Part shown: positions 38,501 to 49,310 of the stretch, in pieces | Numbering within the stretch: position 1 is the first letter of the stretch | How the letters are laid out: every line of letters starts with the position of its first letter | Translations under genes and position numbers: made by a program | Assembly (NCBI GenBank): GCA_003508835.1 | Contig: PUFA01000224.1 | Span: 186,001 to 250,000, forward strand | DNA from: Eonycteris spelaea | Taxonomy: Eukaryota; Chordata; Mammalia; Chiroptera; Pteropodidae | Reading direction: 5' to 3' | Length of the DNA stretch: 64,000 bases | Notes under the pieces: generated by a model | What the model saw: the letters and a program-made list of their open reading frames with translations, nothing else | What the model was told of the DNA's origin: nothing | Databases searched by the model: none

Positions 38501-41500
38501 GAGAAATGTCACTCTCACCTCATCCCTATTTTCATGCTCCCCTTCTTCCTCCCCCTTTTCCACCCACACCAGGCAGGTAACCAATCTCTTAGTTCCTGGT
38601 TCATCTTTTCTGTATTTCCTGTGCACAAATGACCAGATACATGAATATTTTTTATATTCCTTTCTTATATGAAGAGCATCCTACTGTTTGTAAACATTTT
38701 TTGAAAAGTTTTTTTTTTCTTTTTCAGAAACAGAATCATTAATGTCACAGATTCTCAAAGGGGTTAATGCTCCCCACAACATATATAAAAAACCACTGTC
38801 CTAAAGTATGCAACTGTCAGAAACTTATCTTTAAACTGCCTAGCTAACTGCATATGTGATTGACTTTATTTTGAGAAATTAAAATATAGAAAAGCAAAAC
38901 ACTGCATGCTCCCGCCACACAGTACCAACCACTACCATCTGTCATGCGTGTTTCAGCTCTTTCACTCGCTCAACTCCTGTTAAAGGGAAAAATAAACATC
39001 ATAGGTCCGGTTGAAGTCCCTTTGCAGCCCATCACTTCTAGGCCATTCCCTCCCTGGAGGCCGTCCCCGTCTTGAGTCTGGAGAGACATGGACTTGAAAA
39101 GCAACAGAATTTCAAGTCTAGGAGAACGAGCCTCTGGGTAGAACTCCATAAAGTGACCCCTCTTCACTGGAGGATCCCAAAACGTGTCTCTTCAAGACCC
39201 CATCCATAGAACATGAGGGCTTTCTGGGTCACGCTGACTCTCGTTTGCCCCACCCCCAGGCATGCCCTGCTAGGAAAGTGAAAACCTGGCCCAGAAACAT
39301 CGTTTACAAGGACTCCTTCACGGGGTGCAGGCCTGGTACAAGCGTGAGCAATCACCAGGGGTGGTGTCAGTCATGGACTCCAGGCTTGGTCCTCACATTG
39401 ACTAGTTGTTGACCCAGGACGAGTCCCACTAGTTTCTTCATGTGTGAGATTGAATTAGAAGGCCTCAAAGTGCTTCCTTAATTGTACAATCTACAATTAA
39501 AGTAGCCACACTTATAAAAATTCAAAAAAATACAACAGCCACTTACTATATGAGTTAACATTTTAAAAACACTACACAGTTAATCCATTTTAATGTCTCG
39601 AAAGATGCTAAATGTCTGGCCCAAAGCCACACGGCCAGGAAGTAGCACTTGAATTCCAAGCCGGAGCTCTTCCCCACCATTCCCCACGGCCTCCTGCATT
39701 CTAAGGGGTCTCTTCACTGTGCAACAGGAGTCGGCACAGGCCTCTCCGAAGGGTGAGCTGGCCGGCTACACCAGCTGGTTTTGATGATGGTGATAACAGC
39801 TCTGAAAGTGGGGAGACCACAAGGTTACAAGGCTTCCAACTACTGCTTTCAAAGGCCACTCACTCTGGAAAGATCTAGTCACACCCTTTTGTAATGACAA
39901 CCCACTTACTTGTTCCAGGAAGGGGAAGGAGGGAGTGTCAAAAAACTGGGCCTCACCAGATCTTGCCTTTCCAGCCTTTCAAATCACTTTCTGCTCCCTG
40001 GGGAAGGCTCAGTGGGAAAAGCTCAAGTGACAAGAGATAAACAAAAAGCTACAAACTTTCCTTTCAAAGGTTACCGCAAGTTTAATTTTTTTTCCCCATA
40101 GGAAAAAGCACTTACAAGAATAGGAGAAAAACAAACCTAAACAAACAAACAAACAAACAAACTCGTCCATATATCATGGCGCCCAGGGCAGCTTTTTTAA
40201 AATCCAGTTTTCCTCACCAAAGACTTAGGAAATTGCCCAAACTGCTTAACCTGGCTCAAGGCCAGACACTCTACCACGATTTTTATTCACCTGCAATACC
40301 CAGGAGCAAGGGAATTCATCCATGTGTGAACACTTAGAAACAGGGGCCGCCCTGAAGTGAAAGCTCCTTTTAAAAAATCAATACAGATGTCAACAAATGA
40401 CAGACAGCACCGTGGGGCAGAGGCTGTCCTCGGCAGAGGGGCCTCAAGCACCTTTCCAGACAAAGGACTCTTAGATGCTGGATGGCTCCTGGTGACTGTC
40501 AAGTTGTTTCCTGTGGTCACAACAACCCTGCAGTTGGGCATGGTGCGGTGGAGTCGCCTCCAATCTATGTTTAAATCTCTGCTATCATATACCAGCTTGG
40601 TGACCTTGAGCAAATTCCTCAACAGCTCTGAGCCTCCCTCTTCCCCTGGACAGCAGGAATACCCCTGACCTTACGGAGTTAGAGTTACAGGAGAATCTGA
40701 AAGCCAAACTCATGTAAGGGGAACCCTCAGCAGAGTGTGGCACAGGGGCGTCCCGTTCATCGGTTCCCTTCTCCTGCTTCTGGGGGCAGGTGTTAGCTCA
40801 CAGATTCCTCAAAAAGAGCCCTGGAGAGAGGTTACAGATGAGGATGTTGAGCACCACGTGTCAATCTCCTGTTAGTCACAGAGTGGAAGGACATGTGACT
40901 CAGCCCAGAACTGCTTTTCCTCACACCCAGGTAACCCAGTCCTATTACTCCTTAAGAGAAGCTGACAGGTCGGCGCAACTAATCCAACACACCTGGGAGG
41001 GTTTCAGATTCAAGAGGTCCTCTGAAGTGATGTCAACCCCTCACTATCTTTTCTTGACTTGTCCAATGCCTCGGAGCTTGCCAGAGAACTGACACTAGAA
41101 TGTCTCCCCCGCTAGAAAGCAACCCTATTTAGGAGCGGGACCAGCTTTGCAAGCCCAGGCTCAAGATGCAGTGAGCACAACTAGATATTGATCCTCGTTT
41201 CACTTTCCAAGCCTGTTGAGTAGCCCTGCATTCCTTTGATAGGATGTGATTCCATTCACCTTGTTAAGTGCCTGGGATCAGCCTTTTTGTGCCATGGGTC
41301 CAGAGATGGAAAGGGCACAGGGCTCAAAATCAAGAGTCCTGGGGACTGGTTCCAGCTCTGTGTGGCCAGACTGAGCAGCTGAGAACTGCCTGCTGAGTCA
41401 GAAGAGCAGGCTCGGGCCCCGTTCTCCCTCTTCTGTGCTGCTCCCCAACGATGCTTACAATTAAAGCTAGAGCCACAGGAAAGAAACTGAAACCATCAGC

Positions 41501-44500
41501 TGAGCTATACCTCCCTTCAACCGCCAAGAAAAATGCGATGAAATGGCTTTGACGAGGCCCCAAAGGCCTGCTCCAACTGCTGTGCCCTGGTTGGAACCTA
41601 GGATATATACCTAACAAAAGTGGAACATCTCAGCCTTCAAAGCCCGAGAAGGGACATAACAAAAATCAATCAAATCACATATTAAAATACTGATTCATCA
41701 AGTTTTTCCCTTACCCTGTGCTACCCTGCCCTAAACTATGCACCAGGTTTATTCTCTCCAAACAGCATTACCTGGATTCCCTTTGCTGGCTTCTGGTTCG
41801 GTCTGGCCAATGGAAGGTACCAGAATGAGAACAGAGTGCTCCCTCATTTCCCACTCCTAATCTGGGGCCACGTTTCTGACAGCACCTGCATCAACCCAAG
41901 ACTGCAACTCCTGTTGGGCAGCTCTTCCCCCACAGTTCCAGCTGTCACTGGCATCTGGTAACACTATTTCCTCCCTTTGCCCCTTTGGCCTAGAGGTGGG
42001 AACTACTCCCTGTGGTCCTTAGTCTTTGGGCTCTTCAATATCTCTTACTGGTTCCCTGAAATCCATACATAATGTTATCAAGAGTCCCATCATTAAAGTC
42101 TCCTGAATGATCTGAATTGAGTTCCATTTTCTGCCAGAACCTAAAATGGTTCATCTTCCTGTCCACAAATTGCCTTCCCCTCCCCTCCCCTCCCCCACCC
42201 TCTCGCTCTCAAGTGTGCCTCATCCCCCAGTGGCCATGTTTGAACCTAATGATTCTGTCCAATCATGAGTCTGGAATTAAATTAGAAGGGCTGGTTTCTT
42301 ATACAAGGGAACTGTAAACCCCAAGAGCTGAAAGGTAACCACAGTCTCTCCACCACATGGCCTGAGAAACAGAAAGCCAATCTGAAAAGACAAGAACAGA
42401 ACAAAGGCATAAAAAGCAGCAGAGATGGGCACGGGAGAGCCCAAAGCTCCAACTGCCCTTGACTTCCTGGAGAAACACTTGTAGCCATGTCATGCATACT
42501 TTTTTCTGCCTCAGTCAGTTTGTTAGTTAACAATAACTAGCAACTAAATCCTCAACGCACGTCATCAGGTTAATTTCAACTGCTTCTAACCACCACCAAG
42601 CCAAAGTGAAATATCCCTGAAATAGTGAAAGAATCAAAGGCTGAGAAGGGATGCCAGAAGCTGAAACTGACCGAATAGGACCAAAAGTGAAAAGTAAAAC
42701 ACAAAAGGATTAGGTCACTAGGAGCAAAAACAGGATTCCAGACAGGCATTGCTTAAGGTGCACTGCTGGCACCGAGTGACCAACTAAACAAGAGTGTAGG
42801 TGACTTTAGAACTGAGTCAGTGGAGAGCCCATGGTAGGCTCATTTACCTGCATTCTGACCTTTATTCAGATGGTATAAATTCTGTTTTGCTCCTCCACAT
42901 ACAGCAAATTTGTGGCCAATGTTAATATATGAAGTTTCATTTAGTCAGTCTAATGGCTCTGTGATACACAGAGCTGAGCATTTACCAACAACTGTGACCC
43001 TAATGTGTCCAATGTACTGGTGAGAAAGGGGTTTAATTTAAAAAATGAACACATTGTCCAACTCATCTCTCCTTTAAGGCCTACCTTACTTATTTGATGT
43101 TATTGAGTACCTACAAAGTGCTGGATGCTGGCTAGGCCTTAAGGTATCATATGAACAAGTCAACAGATTATTATTACCTTCCAAGATCCATGATGAGGAA
43201 GTAGCTGAGCCTCTAAGACCCCTGGGATCAGGCTTCTAGCCACCTCTGCAATCCGATCTTTCACCACAAGTGGACTCACCATCCTTTCCTTCTGGAAGGC
43301 TCAAGTCTACTTAATTTTTGGTCATACTGAGAACTCAGTTCAAACGCTATTTCCTTAGAGAAGCCTCCCTTGACCTCCAGAGTAGGCAGGTCATCTTTTT
43401 TTTTCCTGCCTTCGAGCACTCAATACAATTTCATATATAAACACACAAACAGATACGTAATTTCTGTCTTTCCTTTCTCGTGGGAGCTACATATATGGGA
43501 GTCTAGCTCAGTTCTGGGTTGATGAATGAAATACTGAGTCCTGAAGATAGAGAGAAGGGATACTTGACATGGATTTAGGAAAGCCATTCCATCACCTTGG
43601 GGAAGGCTTCAGAACATTACAGCCCCCAATATTAGTCAGCTCCTTTGGTTCCACTAACTATAGTACTCCTTTGATATATACCTTATATTCTATTGTCTTT
43701 ATTTTATATTCATCTTTGAAACAATAAAGGAATCAAAGGCTGACGTCAAAGGAATGCCAGAAAAGATGAAATTAATTATGCTGAACCAAGAGTGAAAAGT
43801 AAAACACAAAATGATTAGGTCTATATGGACAAGAACAGGATTCTGGCTACGCTTTGGAGAAACTTTGGGGAGACTTTCTGACCCGGAGACTACAGATAAG
43901 AAGGACGCACTTGGCCTTCCTCGAGAGCTCATTACCAGGGCCAACATTCTCCAACTCTGCTTCTGGAGTGGTCAAAACCAGGGGTTGAAGACTGAGCACA
44001 GAACTTAGGATAGTTACAGCTACCTCTAGGGATCTCTGTTCTCCAGAGGCAAAATGGGAAACAGCAAAAAATTACGCTACCAGCTGTGGAGTCGCTTTAT
44101 AAACATCTCTTTTTATTCGTAAGGCGATTTATATTTTCAAAGCGCTTTCGCTTAGGGTGCCTTCTCTCTCTTCCTGTGACCACGAAATGAGAAAAAGCGG
44201 GCCAGAAGCCCACCTCAACGGGAAAGCGACAACGCTCGGGCTGGAGAGATGGCCCTGGGGCAGTGTTCCCTCACTAAGAACAGGTCTCCGGCACTGGGCC
44301 CGCCGCTTCGTACTTGGGTTCGGAACCTTGTAGACCCGAAAGGTTGCAAGTGTGCAAACAGTCCTAAATGGACGTTCGCTGCCGGGTTCTAAACACGCCC
44401 GCGTTGCCGGCTTCTGGCTGCAAACGCCGGCCGCAGAGCCGTTTCATCACAAGGTAAACCCAGACCCGCCGCTCCTCCCGGGCGAGCCGAGGGTTGGCCG

Positions 44501-44615
44501 CGACCCGCAGGACCAGGGAAAACGCAGCGGCTGACGCCGGTGCCGCTGCCGCAGGTACCTGGATGCCGTGCACGATGTACACCTTCTCCGCCTCGCTCAG
44601 CGTCACGGACGCCAT
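17895..44615 (-). CDS. EXOSC7: EXOSC7 gene, exosome complex component RRP42, complete
   Basis: Non-catalytic RNase PH-like subunit of the six-member ring of the eukaryotic RNA exosome, acting in nucleus and cytoplasm in 3'-5' rRNA, mRNA and small-RNA processing and decay. Eight coding exons join in phase: 44559-44615, 36984-37085, 36602-36696, 29350-29515, 25196-25266, 21904-22027, 20896-21051 and 17895-17999. They total 876 bp, or 291 codons plus stop, equal to the human protein. Landmarks in order: N-terminus MASVTLSEAEKVYIVHG, DGRGCEDYRCVEVETDVV, then SARVKLGHTDILVGVKAEMG (start of the RNase PH fold), EFEGRGGDDLGTEIANTLYR, LYVDVLLLECGGNLFDAISI, DDPYDCIRLSVENVPCIVTL and the C-terminus KRQRVGFLG. 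Every splice site has GT and AG. The gene looks intact and functional. It starts head-to-head with ZDHHC3 from a shared CpG island. Confidence 0.97.
18000..20895 (-). other. EXOSC7 intron 7
   Basis: Holds a forward MIR (about 19,440-19,585) and reverse MIR pieces (about 19,885-20,030 and 20,590-20,690). The remainder shows nothing recognisable. Confidence 0.8.
19440..19585 (+). repeat. MIR
   Basis: cctcaatttcctcgtctgtg, then ggataacaac and gctgaggatgaaatgacagt, through cacacagtaagcacacagta: forward MIR almost to its 3' end. Confidence 0.8.
20896..21051 (-). CDS. EXOSC7: EXOSC7 coding exon 7
   Basis: 52 codons, phase 0 at both ends: IGYRHVVDATLQEEACSLAS, LLVSVTSKGVVTCTRKVGKG, SLDPESVFEMME. 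Acceptor ccctcgcag, donor gtgag. Confidence 0.97.
21052..21903 (-). other. EXOSC7 intron 6
   Basis: Contains MIR-like pieces near 21,500-21,690 (ggtacatagaaggagtttaa); otherwise no recognised features. Confidence 0.75.
21904..22027 (-). CDS. EXOSC7: EXOSC7 coding exon 6
   Basis: One base plus 41 codons: IPRVRVLEDEEGSKDIELSD then DPYDCIRLSVENVPCIVTLC and K. Acceptor ttgccag, donor gtgtga. Confidence 0.97.
22180..23280 (+). repeat. Old L1 ORF2-end/3'UTR fragment
   Basis: caaatggactgcagatgaag, tgaaatgcaaattgaatcta, accagagtggctaacgtt, ctgggagtgtcctctgataa and tggataaataaacggtggca follow the 3' end of L1 ORF2 and its UTR, forward strand. Heavily diverged and non-coding. Confidence 0.85.
22499..22534. 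repeat. (GT)18 microsatellite
   Basis: Perfect GT run inside the old L1 fragment. Confidence 0.95.
23539..23570. repeat. (CA)n microsatellite
   Basis: CA run with one G interruption near its end. Confidence 0.95.
25196..25266 (-). CDS. EXOSC7: EXOSC7 coding exon 5
   Basis: 23 codons plus AG: LLECGGNLFDAISIAVKAAL then FNT and a split Arg codon. Acceptor ctcccttag, donor gtaag. GGNLFDA is a conserved RNase PH-fold segment. Confidence 0.97.
27330..27391. repeat. CA/TA compound microsatellite
   Basis: acacacacac passing into imperfect tatatacatata units. Confidence 0.9.
28865..28990 (+). repeat. MIR
   Basis: gagctcctgggctactcact, ttctctgtgtattagttttc and aagggttaaatgaaaatgca match forward MIR. 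Confidence 0.7.
29350..29515 (-). CDS. EXOSC7: EXOSC7 coding exon 4
   Basis: One base completing Cys, then 55 codons: SANATPEFEGRGGDDLG, TEIANTLYRIFNNKSSVDLK, SLCISPREHCWILYVDVL. Acceptor tgtag, donor gtgagtgtc. Confidence 0.97.
31690..31803 (+). repeat. L1-type 3' tail
   Basis: ggggatcactttgtaaatta, tacacctgaaactaatataa and tgtcaattctaattgaaaaa end in an A-rich tail. From memory this resembles L1 3' ends common in laurasiatherian genomes. Phylogenetic use is tentative. Confidence 0.55.
33960..34070. repeat. AT-rich low-complexity patch
   Basis: About 110 bp almost entirely of A and T, built of taatttaa/aaattaa words with partial self-complementarity. Confidence 0.8.
35890..36060 (-). repeat. 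MIR, reverse orientation
   Basis: aacatttatcgaaaggccac, ttattatccccattttttag and aggtcacacagctggccaga span most of a reverse MIR. Confidence 0.85.
36602..36696 (-). CDS. EXOSC7: EXOSC7 coding exon 3
   Basis: 31 codons plus TG: GHTDILVGVKAEMGVPRL, then KPNEGYLEFFVD and the first two bases of a Cys codon. Acceptor gtttgcag; donor gtcagt, a slightly weak but valid GT site. The intron to exon 2 is only 287 bp. Confidence 0.96.
36697..36983 (-). other. EXOSC7 intron 2
   Basis: Short 287-bp intron with no repeat or extra signal seen. Confidence 0.9.
36984..37085 (-). CDS. EXOSC7: EXOSC7 coding exon 2
   Basis: 34 codons from EDLRVDGRGCEDYRCV to TSGSARVKL, phase 0 at both ends; acceptor cttag, donor gtgagtacc. 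The RVDGR motif is typical of RNase PH-like exosome subunits. Confidence 0.97.
37225..37345 (-). repeat. MIR, reverse orientation
   Basis: ttttacatacgaggaaatgg, agaagttaagtgacatgtcc and aaggtcccacagctggtgag follow reverse MIR. Confidence 0.85.
37590..37790 (-). repeat. MER5A-type hAT DNA transposon, reverse
   Basis: ttgtaaattgttttcctgga, gttaatggttgctttcgtgc and cttacagaaaaagtttgctg are the reverse complement of MER5A landmarks ('agtttgctgacc' end, 'aaagcagcc' centre). Confidence 0.8.
40138..40162. repeat. (AAAC)n microsatellite
   Basis: About six AAAC units. Confidence 0.9.
41740..42150. repeat. Probable old L1M-related segment
   Basis: ggattccctttgctggcttc, tggccaatggaaggtaccag and cctttgcccctttggcctag are familiar from a widespread old dispersed element. 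Subfamily not assigned. Confidence 0.45.
43310..43540 (+). repeat. L2 3'-end fragment
   Basis: ttccttagagaagcctccct followed by tgacctccag, then gtgggagctacatatatggg and a gatgaatgaaa-type end fit forward L2. Confidence 0.7.
44559..44615 (-). CDS. EXOSC7: EXOSC7 coding exon 1
   Basis: 19 codons, MASVTLSEAEKVYIVHGIQ, ending CAG before donor gtacct. The ATG at 44613-44615 is chosen because it opens the conserved N-terminus. It lies in the CpG island. Confidence 0.96.
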
Positions 44616-44701
44616 GCTGCCGAGCCGCCCCTTGCGTCATCGGCCTGCGTCGCTCCCGCGCCGACCGCGCCCCCCCGCGCGTGCGTCATCAGCCTGAGTC
44701 G

Positions 44702-44930
44702 CGGCCGCTCCTGCAGCCGCCACCGCCGCCACTGCCGGAGCTCGATGGGCTTCTCCTGCGCGCCGCCCCGTGTCTGGCCGAGTCCAGGGAGCCGCGGCGC
44801 CTCGTTGCGGGGAGCCATCGTTGCAGCCCGAGGCCGGGTCCCGGCTCGGGGACTGCAGGGGGAGGCGACGGCGGCTGCGGCGGGAGCCTCAGCAGGGGCC
44901 TGGGACTGGGGAACTGCCTCCGACTTCACG
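44702..44930 (+). other. ZDHHC3: ZDHHC3 non-coding first exon (inferred, 5' limit approximate)
   Basis: ZDHHC3 must start upstream of its first coding exon (61,481) and in human is head-to-head with EXOSC7, which places exon 1 in this CpG island. A possible donor is at 44,931 (cttcacg then gtcagt). The 5' boundary is a guess. The long open frame crossing it is not coding: it runs through the donor into a GT/GA microsatellite. Confidence 0.45.
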
Positions 44931-45068
44931 GTCAGTTGGGAGGGAGAACTGGGGTTGATTGGAAAAGCTGGGGTGAGGCGAGAGGCGGGCCGGGGCCGAG
45001 CTGGAAGACTCATAGTGAGAGAGGCGCGCGACGCAGTTTGCTCAGAGCTGGAGTTGAAGTAGCAGTCG

Positions 45069-45082
45069 TTGTGTGTGTGTGT

Positions 45083-45142
<60 letters not shown>

Positions 45143-45164
45143 CGAGAGAGAGTGTGTGTGTGTG
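45069..45164. repeat. Compound (GT)n(GA)n(GT)n microsatellite
   Basis: gtgtgtgt broken once by gttg, then gagaga with two gcga interruptions, then gtgtgtg, about 140 bp beyond the likely ZDHHC3 exon 1 donor. Confidence 0.95.
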
Positions 45165-47149
45165 AAGCGGACTTCGCGGTTGTTCCGGGGGACCCCTCCC
45201 ACCACCACCCCTCTCCCCGGTCCTGCATTTCCCTGGTCCCTAGCTAGGATGGTTGAAAAGAAGAGGCGATGAAGCCTTCTTCAGGCGGTTCTCCGTGGGA
45301 ATGGACGGAACCAGGAGTGAGTGTCCTCTAATCCCAAGGCATCCTCGACTCCACCCCAGGGATTCTCCCCCCACCCCATTCCTCTCTCCCTAACCTCCCC
45401 CACCCCCGACCCTGGGCTGACAGAACGCTGAGCCAGGACCTTGCAGGATCCCCTTGCCCCGGGTGGTCGCTGGAGCATTATCCCAGAAGCTAGGAGAGTC
45501 TTGGTAACCGGCTCTGGCAAGGGACGCAGTATCCAGGCGTCCCCAGCGCTTCCCAGCGGTGGCTTGACGGAGTTATCTCTGGGAGCTGTGCGCAGTTGCT
45601 TGAGAGAGTGCGGGGGGTGGGGATGAGGGTGGGGGGAATCCGACCCCAAGTGAAGGCTAAGTGGGAGTATGGGCCTTGGATATCCAGGAAGAACACCTGC
45701 AAGGTGAATATGGGGTCGCGGAAGGAGCTCATTAAGGCGAGGTAGACAGGGTGTGGTACAAATTTTAAAGGATGTGGATAATCGGAGGGAAGTTAACCAA
45801 AAGTGTTTGAAGCAAAGAGGGGATCTGATACCTTTTCCAAATGCCGCATTTTTGAGGCATCTACGTGTTCTCGAAAGTGAAAGTAAGTCTGATATCTTTA
45901 TCATCCAGAGAATGTTTGGTGTTTCTCAGATAGTATCTTCAATACAGTTTCAACAGATAACTGTTGGGAGTTTACTGTGGATGGGCTTTGGGCTAGCTTT
46001 GGAATATTAAGGCAAGGAAAACACTTTTGCCTAGAGAAGCTCCCCAGAAGGAAGGAGGAAGGTTCCAGGGCCAACATAACCACAGCGCATGGTGGTTAAG
46101 AGCTATGATAGTGGCGCCAAAGAGCACATGGGAGAGCACATGGGATCGGGTGGTGGGGCAGAGGGAGGTACAGAAAAGAAATACTTGAACACATCCTTAA
46201 GCACTAAACTGCTAAGCTCCCAAAATAGATCATCACTTCTTTGTAGACTAGACAGTTGTTTCTAATGTCTCTACATAGTTCTCTACAGGTGCACCTATTG
46301 GGAAGACGTCTTGCAGGGTTGGACTTTGCCCTCCAGGGAAACTGGGCAAGTAAAACCAGAAGGATTCTTCCCTCATGAAAGCACAGACACCTCACTTGTT
46401 GTGGCACATAGACACCGTTGTGTGTGGTTGGACACCTGGATTCCATGTGAGGGACTCTGATGAGATAACAAGGGACTGCTGACATTGAAAAATGATATTT
46501 TGTGCTAGAGATTGCTCAGACAGGAGAGATTCTGGACGTGAAATTTTAGTAGCTAGTATATCTAAGAAGATTAAGGACTTAAAAAGTAGCAGCAGATGGA
46601 CAGATCAGAAAAGACAAAGAAACATCTGAGTTTGGATACCATAGATTCATCTCTATATAAAAATCTTTCAGTATGTCTTTAAAAATATAGAACATCTATT
46701 CGGACTGTTCCCCTGACAACTGACTAAAAACGTTAGTCAGTTGCTGGAGAAGGGTTGGCAGTATTTACTAAATGATATTATGAATGATGTCTGCCATGTC
46801 AGGCCAAGTAGATGTGAGAGGTGTAAACAGTAGAATGTTCATTTAAAATTCTCTGCTAAAACAACACTTTCACTGATCATTCTACTTCAAGGCAGTCAGA
46901 ACATTTTTATCACTTTCGTTGTGATATTGTATTAGACATTTTTAAACCTATAAATTCAGAGTTTTTTTGGTTTATTGAAGCATTTCAAAGAATGTATGTT
47001 AGAAAATCAAGAAGCCAAGGATGGCACATTATTCTATTAAACCATCCTGTTTTTGTATCACTGTCAGATTCTTTGGGGGCATACTGTTTTGTAGGTCTGT
47101 CTATTTTAAATCTCTATACTCTACTAATTTTATTTAACACTGACTTACA

Positions 47150-47400
47150 TAGTGCTTGTTATGTATCAAGCAGTATTCTAAAGCACTTTACAGAGATCAG
47201 CTGATTCAGTCCACATAATAGCTTTATGGTGCAGATACTGTTATCCAACTATTTTACAGATGAGGAAACCAAGGTGCAGAGAAGTTAATTGTCTTGACCA
47301 AGGTCACAAGTCATATAACTAATAAGTGGCAGAGCCAGGATTTGAGACTAGGTAATCTAGCTCCAATACCTGCAGACCTAACCATCCCCTTATGCCATTT
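47150..47400 (-). repeat. MIR, near full length, reverse
   Basis: agtgcttgttatgtatcaag, ctattttacagatgaggaaa, gaccaaggtcacaagtcata and agtggcagagccaggatttg span almost the whole reverse consensus. The best-preserved MIR in the window. Confidence 0.92.
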
Positions 47401-49229
47401 CCCCCCGACCCCATATTATTCACCAGAGTATTTGGTGAAAGAGGCCTGTGTCTGTTAAGGAACCAGTAACTGCCCTATAAGCTACAGTTAGTTTTAATTC
47501 CAAAAGCAAGGAATCTGTTCAAACATAAACTCCAATCCTTTTTTTAGAAGAACATGGAATATGGTGCTAATGGGAAATTCCTATTCTAACCCTTTTAGAT
47601 AAGGGAAAAGGCTATATATAGGCTGAGTAGAGCTTAACTCAAAGGTGCTGAGGACAGCCCTCAACAGCAGGAAGGCCGAGGGACCTGGTACAGAGGATTG
47701 AGACACAGGCATGGAGACCCAGAGTCCAACCATGTCTCTTGTACCCAGAATGGACAGCCGGAAGCTCTTTAAACAACCAGGAAGTATTTGTTTGCATGCC
47801 CATGAGTCCCTCGTGTCTTGTGGGCCTGAAGAGATACGAAACTGAAAACATGAGGCTAGGATTTATTATAGCTGGGGAGCCCAGGCACTTGAACTAGTTA
47901 GTGCATGAACAAGACAATAAAATAAAGTGTTCAATTGACACTCGTGGTGGTAATTAGATGAGAGGCCAGTCTATAATAAGATGCTAATTGAGCAGGCCAG
48001 GCATCAAGGGCAGGAGGTAAGGAGCTGCTGCCAGCCACCCGGAGGCAACAAGGATCTTACAGAGACAGTGAATCTAACCCACCTAGCCTTGGGTCATTAA
48101 AGCAGTAGAAGCCTCGGATAGAATGCTTCAGTGCCTAGCCGAGTCTGTGGTCCTGAAGCCACAGAGAGCTCTTAAAAGTCTCGCAGAGGAACAAACATTT
48201 TATTCCCCATCCAGAGGTAGCCAGTTTGAGGTCTTTTCCTGTTTATTTTCATAATTAGCCTAGCACCCCAGAAAAGTAAAAGCAAACTACTGTTTTCCCC
48301 GTAGATCTGGTTCCTTTTAAATACTTTGAATTTGTCCTACTTGTATCTCGTCTTAAACAATAGTCAATGTAAATAATCTGTCATAGTCTGGGCGGCAGGT
48401 CTGTGTCTGTCTTGCTGTTCTAGAAATGATAACTTGGGATTACAATGACATAAAATTGATAGGAGTACATGGGTAAAGCTTATTTTTATTTAGGGGGAGG
48501 GTCTTCACATGTTGTTTTAAGACAGTGGTAGGGCATTCCTTATGTCTTTCGTTAGGGTATGTGTGAGCAAACGGGATCATGTGTCCTGATTAGTAAATCT
48601 AGAAATATTTAAACACACACCCTGATAGCCATAGGAAGTAACAGAATCTGAAGTAGAAAGTGATGTTGGATAGTGACCTGTTGGTTGCGGGGGAAGAGGC
48701 TAATTCCTTGCTGCCTCTAGTTGCTCCCTGTTTTTGCATTTTTAAGTCATTCGCCCACCTCTTTGGAAACAGATTTCCAGAGACAAATGGCCAGGTCATT
48801 CCTGGCTCTGAAGTTGCTGTGAACTGCGATGGTGAGGAGGATACAGTTGTACGTCCCACCTGATTTCGTCGTTCATCCAGGAAAGGCCAGGAAAACTCCA
48901 TTTTTTCTGTCTCCTCACAACTGTAACCTTCCTAGTATGTAGAGACTTTCAATTCTCTGGGCTACCTGAGACATGAATAGCTCTTTCTCCGGGGTCACTG
49001 GGCATTCCATCGGGGTCACTGGGGATGGAATGCATCTGGGTGGGATTGGTGTTTTTGTCTTAGGAAAATTAGCCTCGTAGGACAAGTACAGTCCCGTTGC
49101 AACAGGTTTTAACTTTGCATGCAAAAAGTGTGTGTTTTTAAGCCAAGAAATAGTAGCCGAGAATCTAGAAAGGCAGGTTGGTTGGAAGATAAGGATCTTT
49201 GGTGGAAAGACTATTAGGCATATATATTC

Positions 49230-49310
49230 CAATGATCCGGACTTCGCCACTAATCTGCTTTGTGACTTTGAGCAAGTCAGTTAACCTCTCTGTGCCTCAT
49301 TTTACCCTAA
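49230..49310 (+). repeat. MIR fragment
   Basis: tttgtgactttgagcaagtc and agttaacctctctgtgcctc match forward MIR. Confidence 0.85.

Larger units (their letters stand above)
37086..44558 (-). other. EXOSC7 intron 1
   Basis: Contents: reverse MIR (about 37,225-37,345), reverse MER5A (about 37,590-37,790), LINE-like DNA (about 37,800-38,700), MIR pieces (39,370-39,480; 39,540-39,690; 40,555-40,710), an AAAC microsatellite, an old L1M-related segment (about 41,740-42,150) and L2 (about 43,310-43,540). No exon was seen. Confidence 0.75.
44390..44960. promoter_or_regulatory. CpG island: divergent EXOSC7/ZDHHC3 promoter
   Basis: CG dinucleotides are dense here and GC content is high, in contrast to the AT-rich introns on either side. 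The interval covers EXOSC7 exon 1 (minus) and the inferred ZDHHC3 exon 1 (plus). There is no obvious TATA box. The 20-bp word tgcgtcatcggcctgcgtcg (44,633-44,652) recurs as tgcgtcatcagcctgagtcg (44,682-44,701). TGACGCA on the reverse strand is a CRE/ATF-like core. Transcription starts are not resolved, but the EXOSC7 start must lie above 44,615. Confidence 0.85.

Noticed and set aside
44540..45247. 235-codon plus-strand open frame across the CpG island
   Set aside because: GC-rich composition keeps the frame open. It runs through the likely ZDHHC3 exon 1 donor into a GT/GA microsatellite and resembles no protein.
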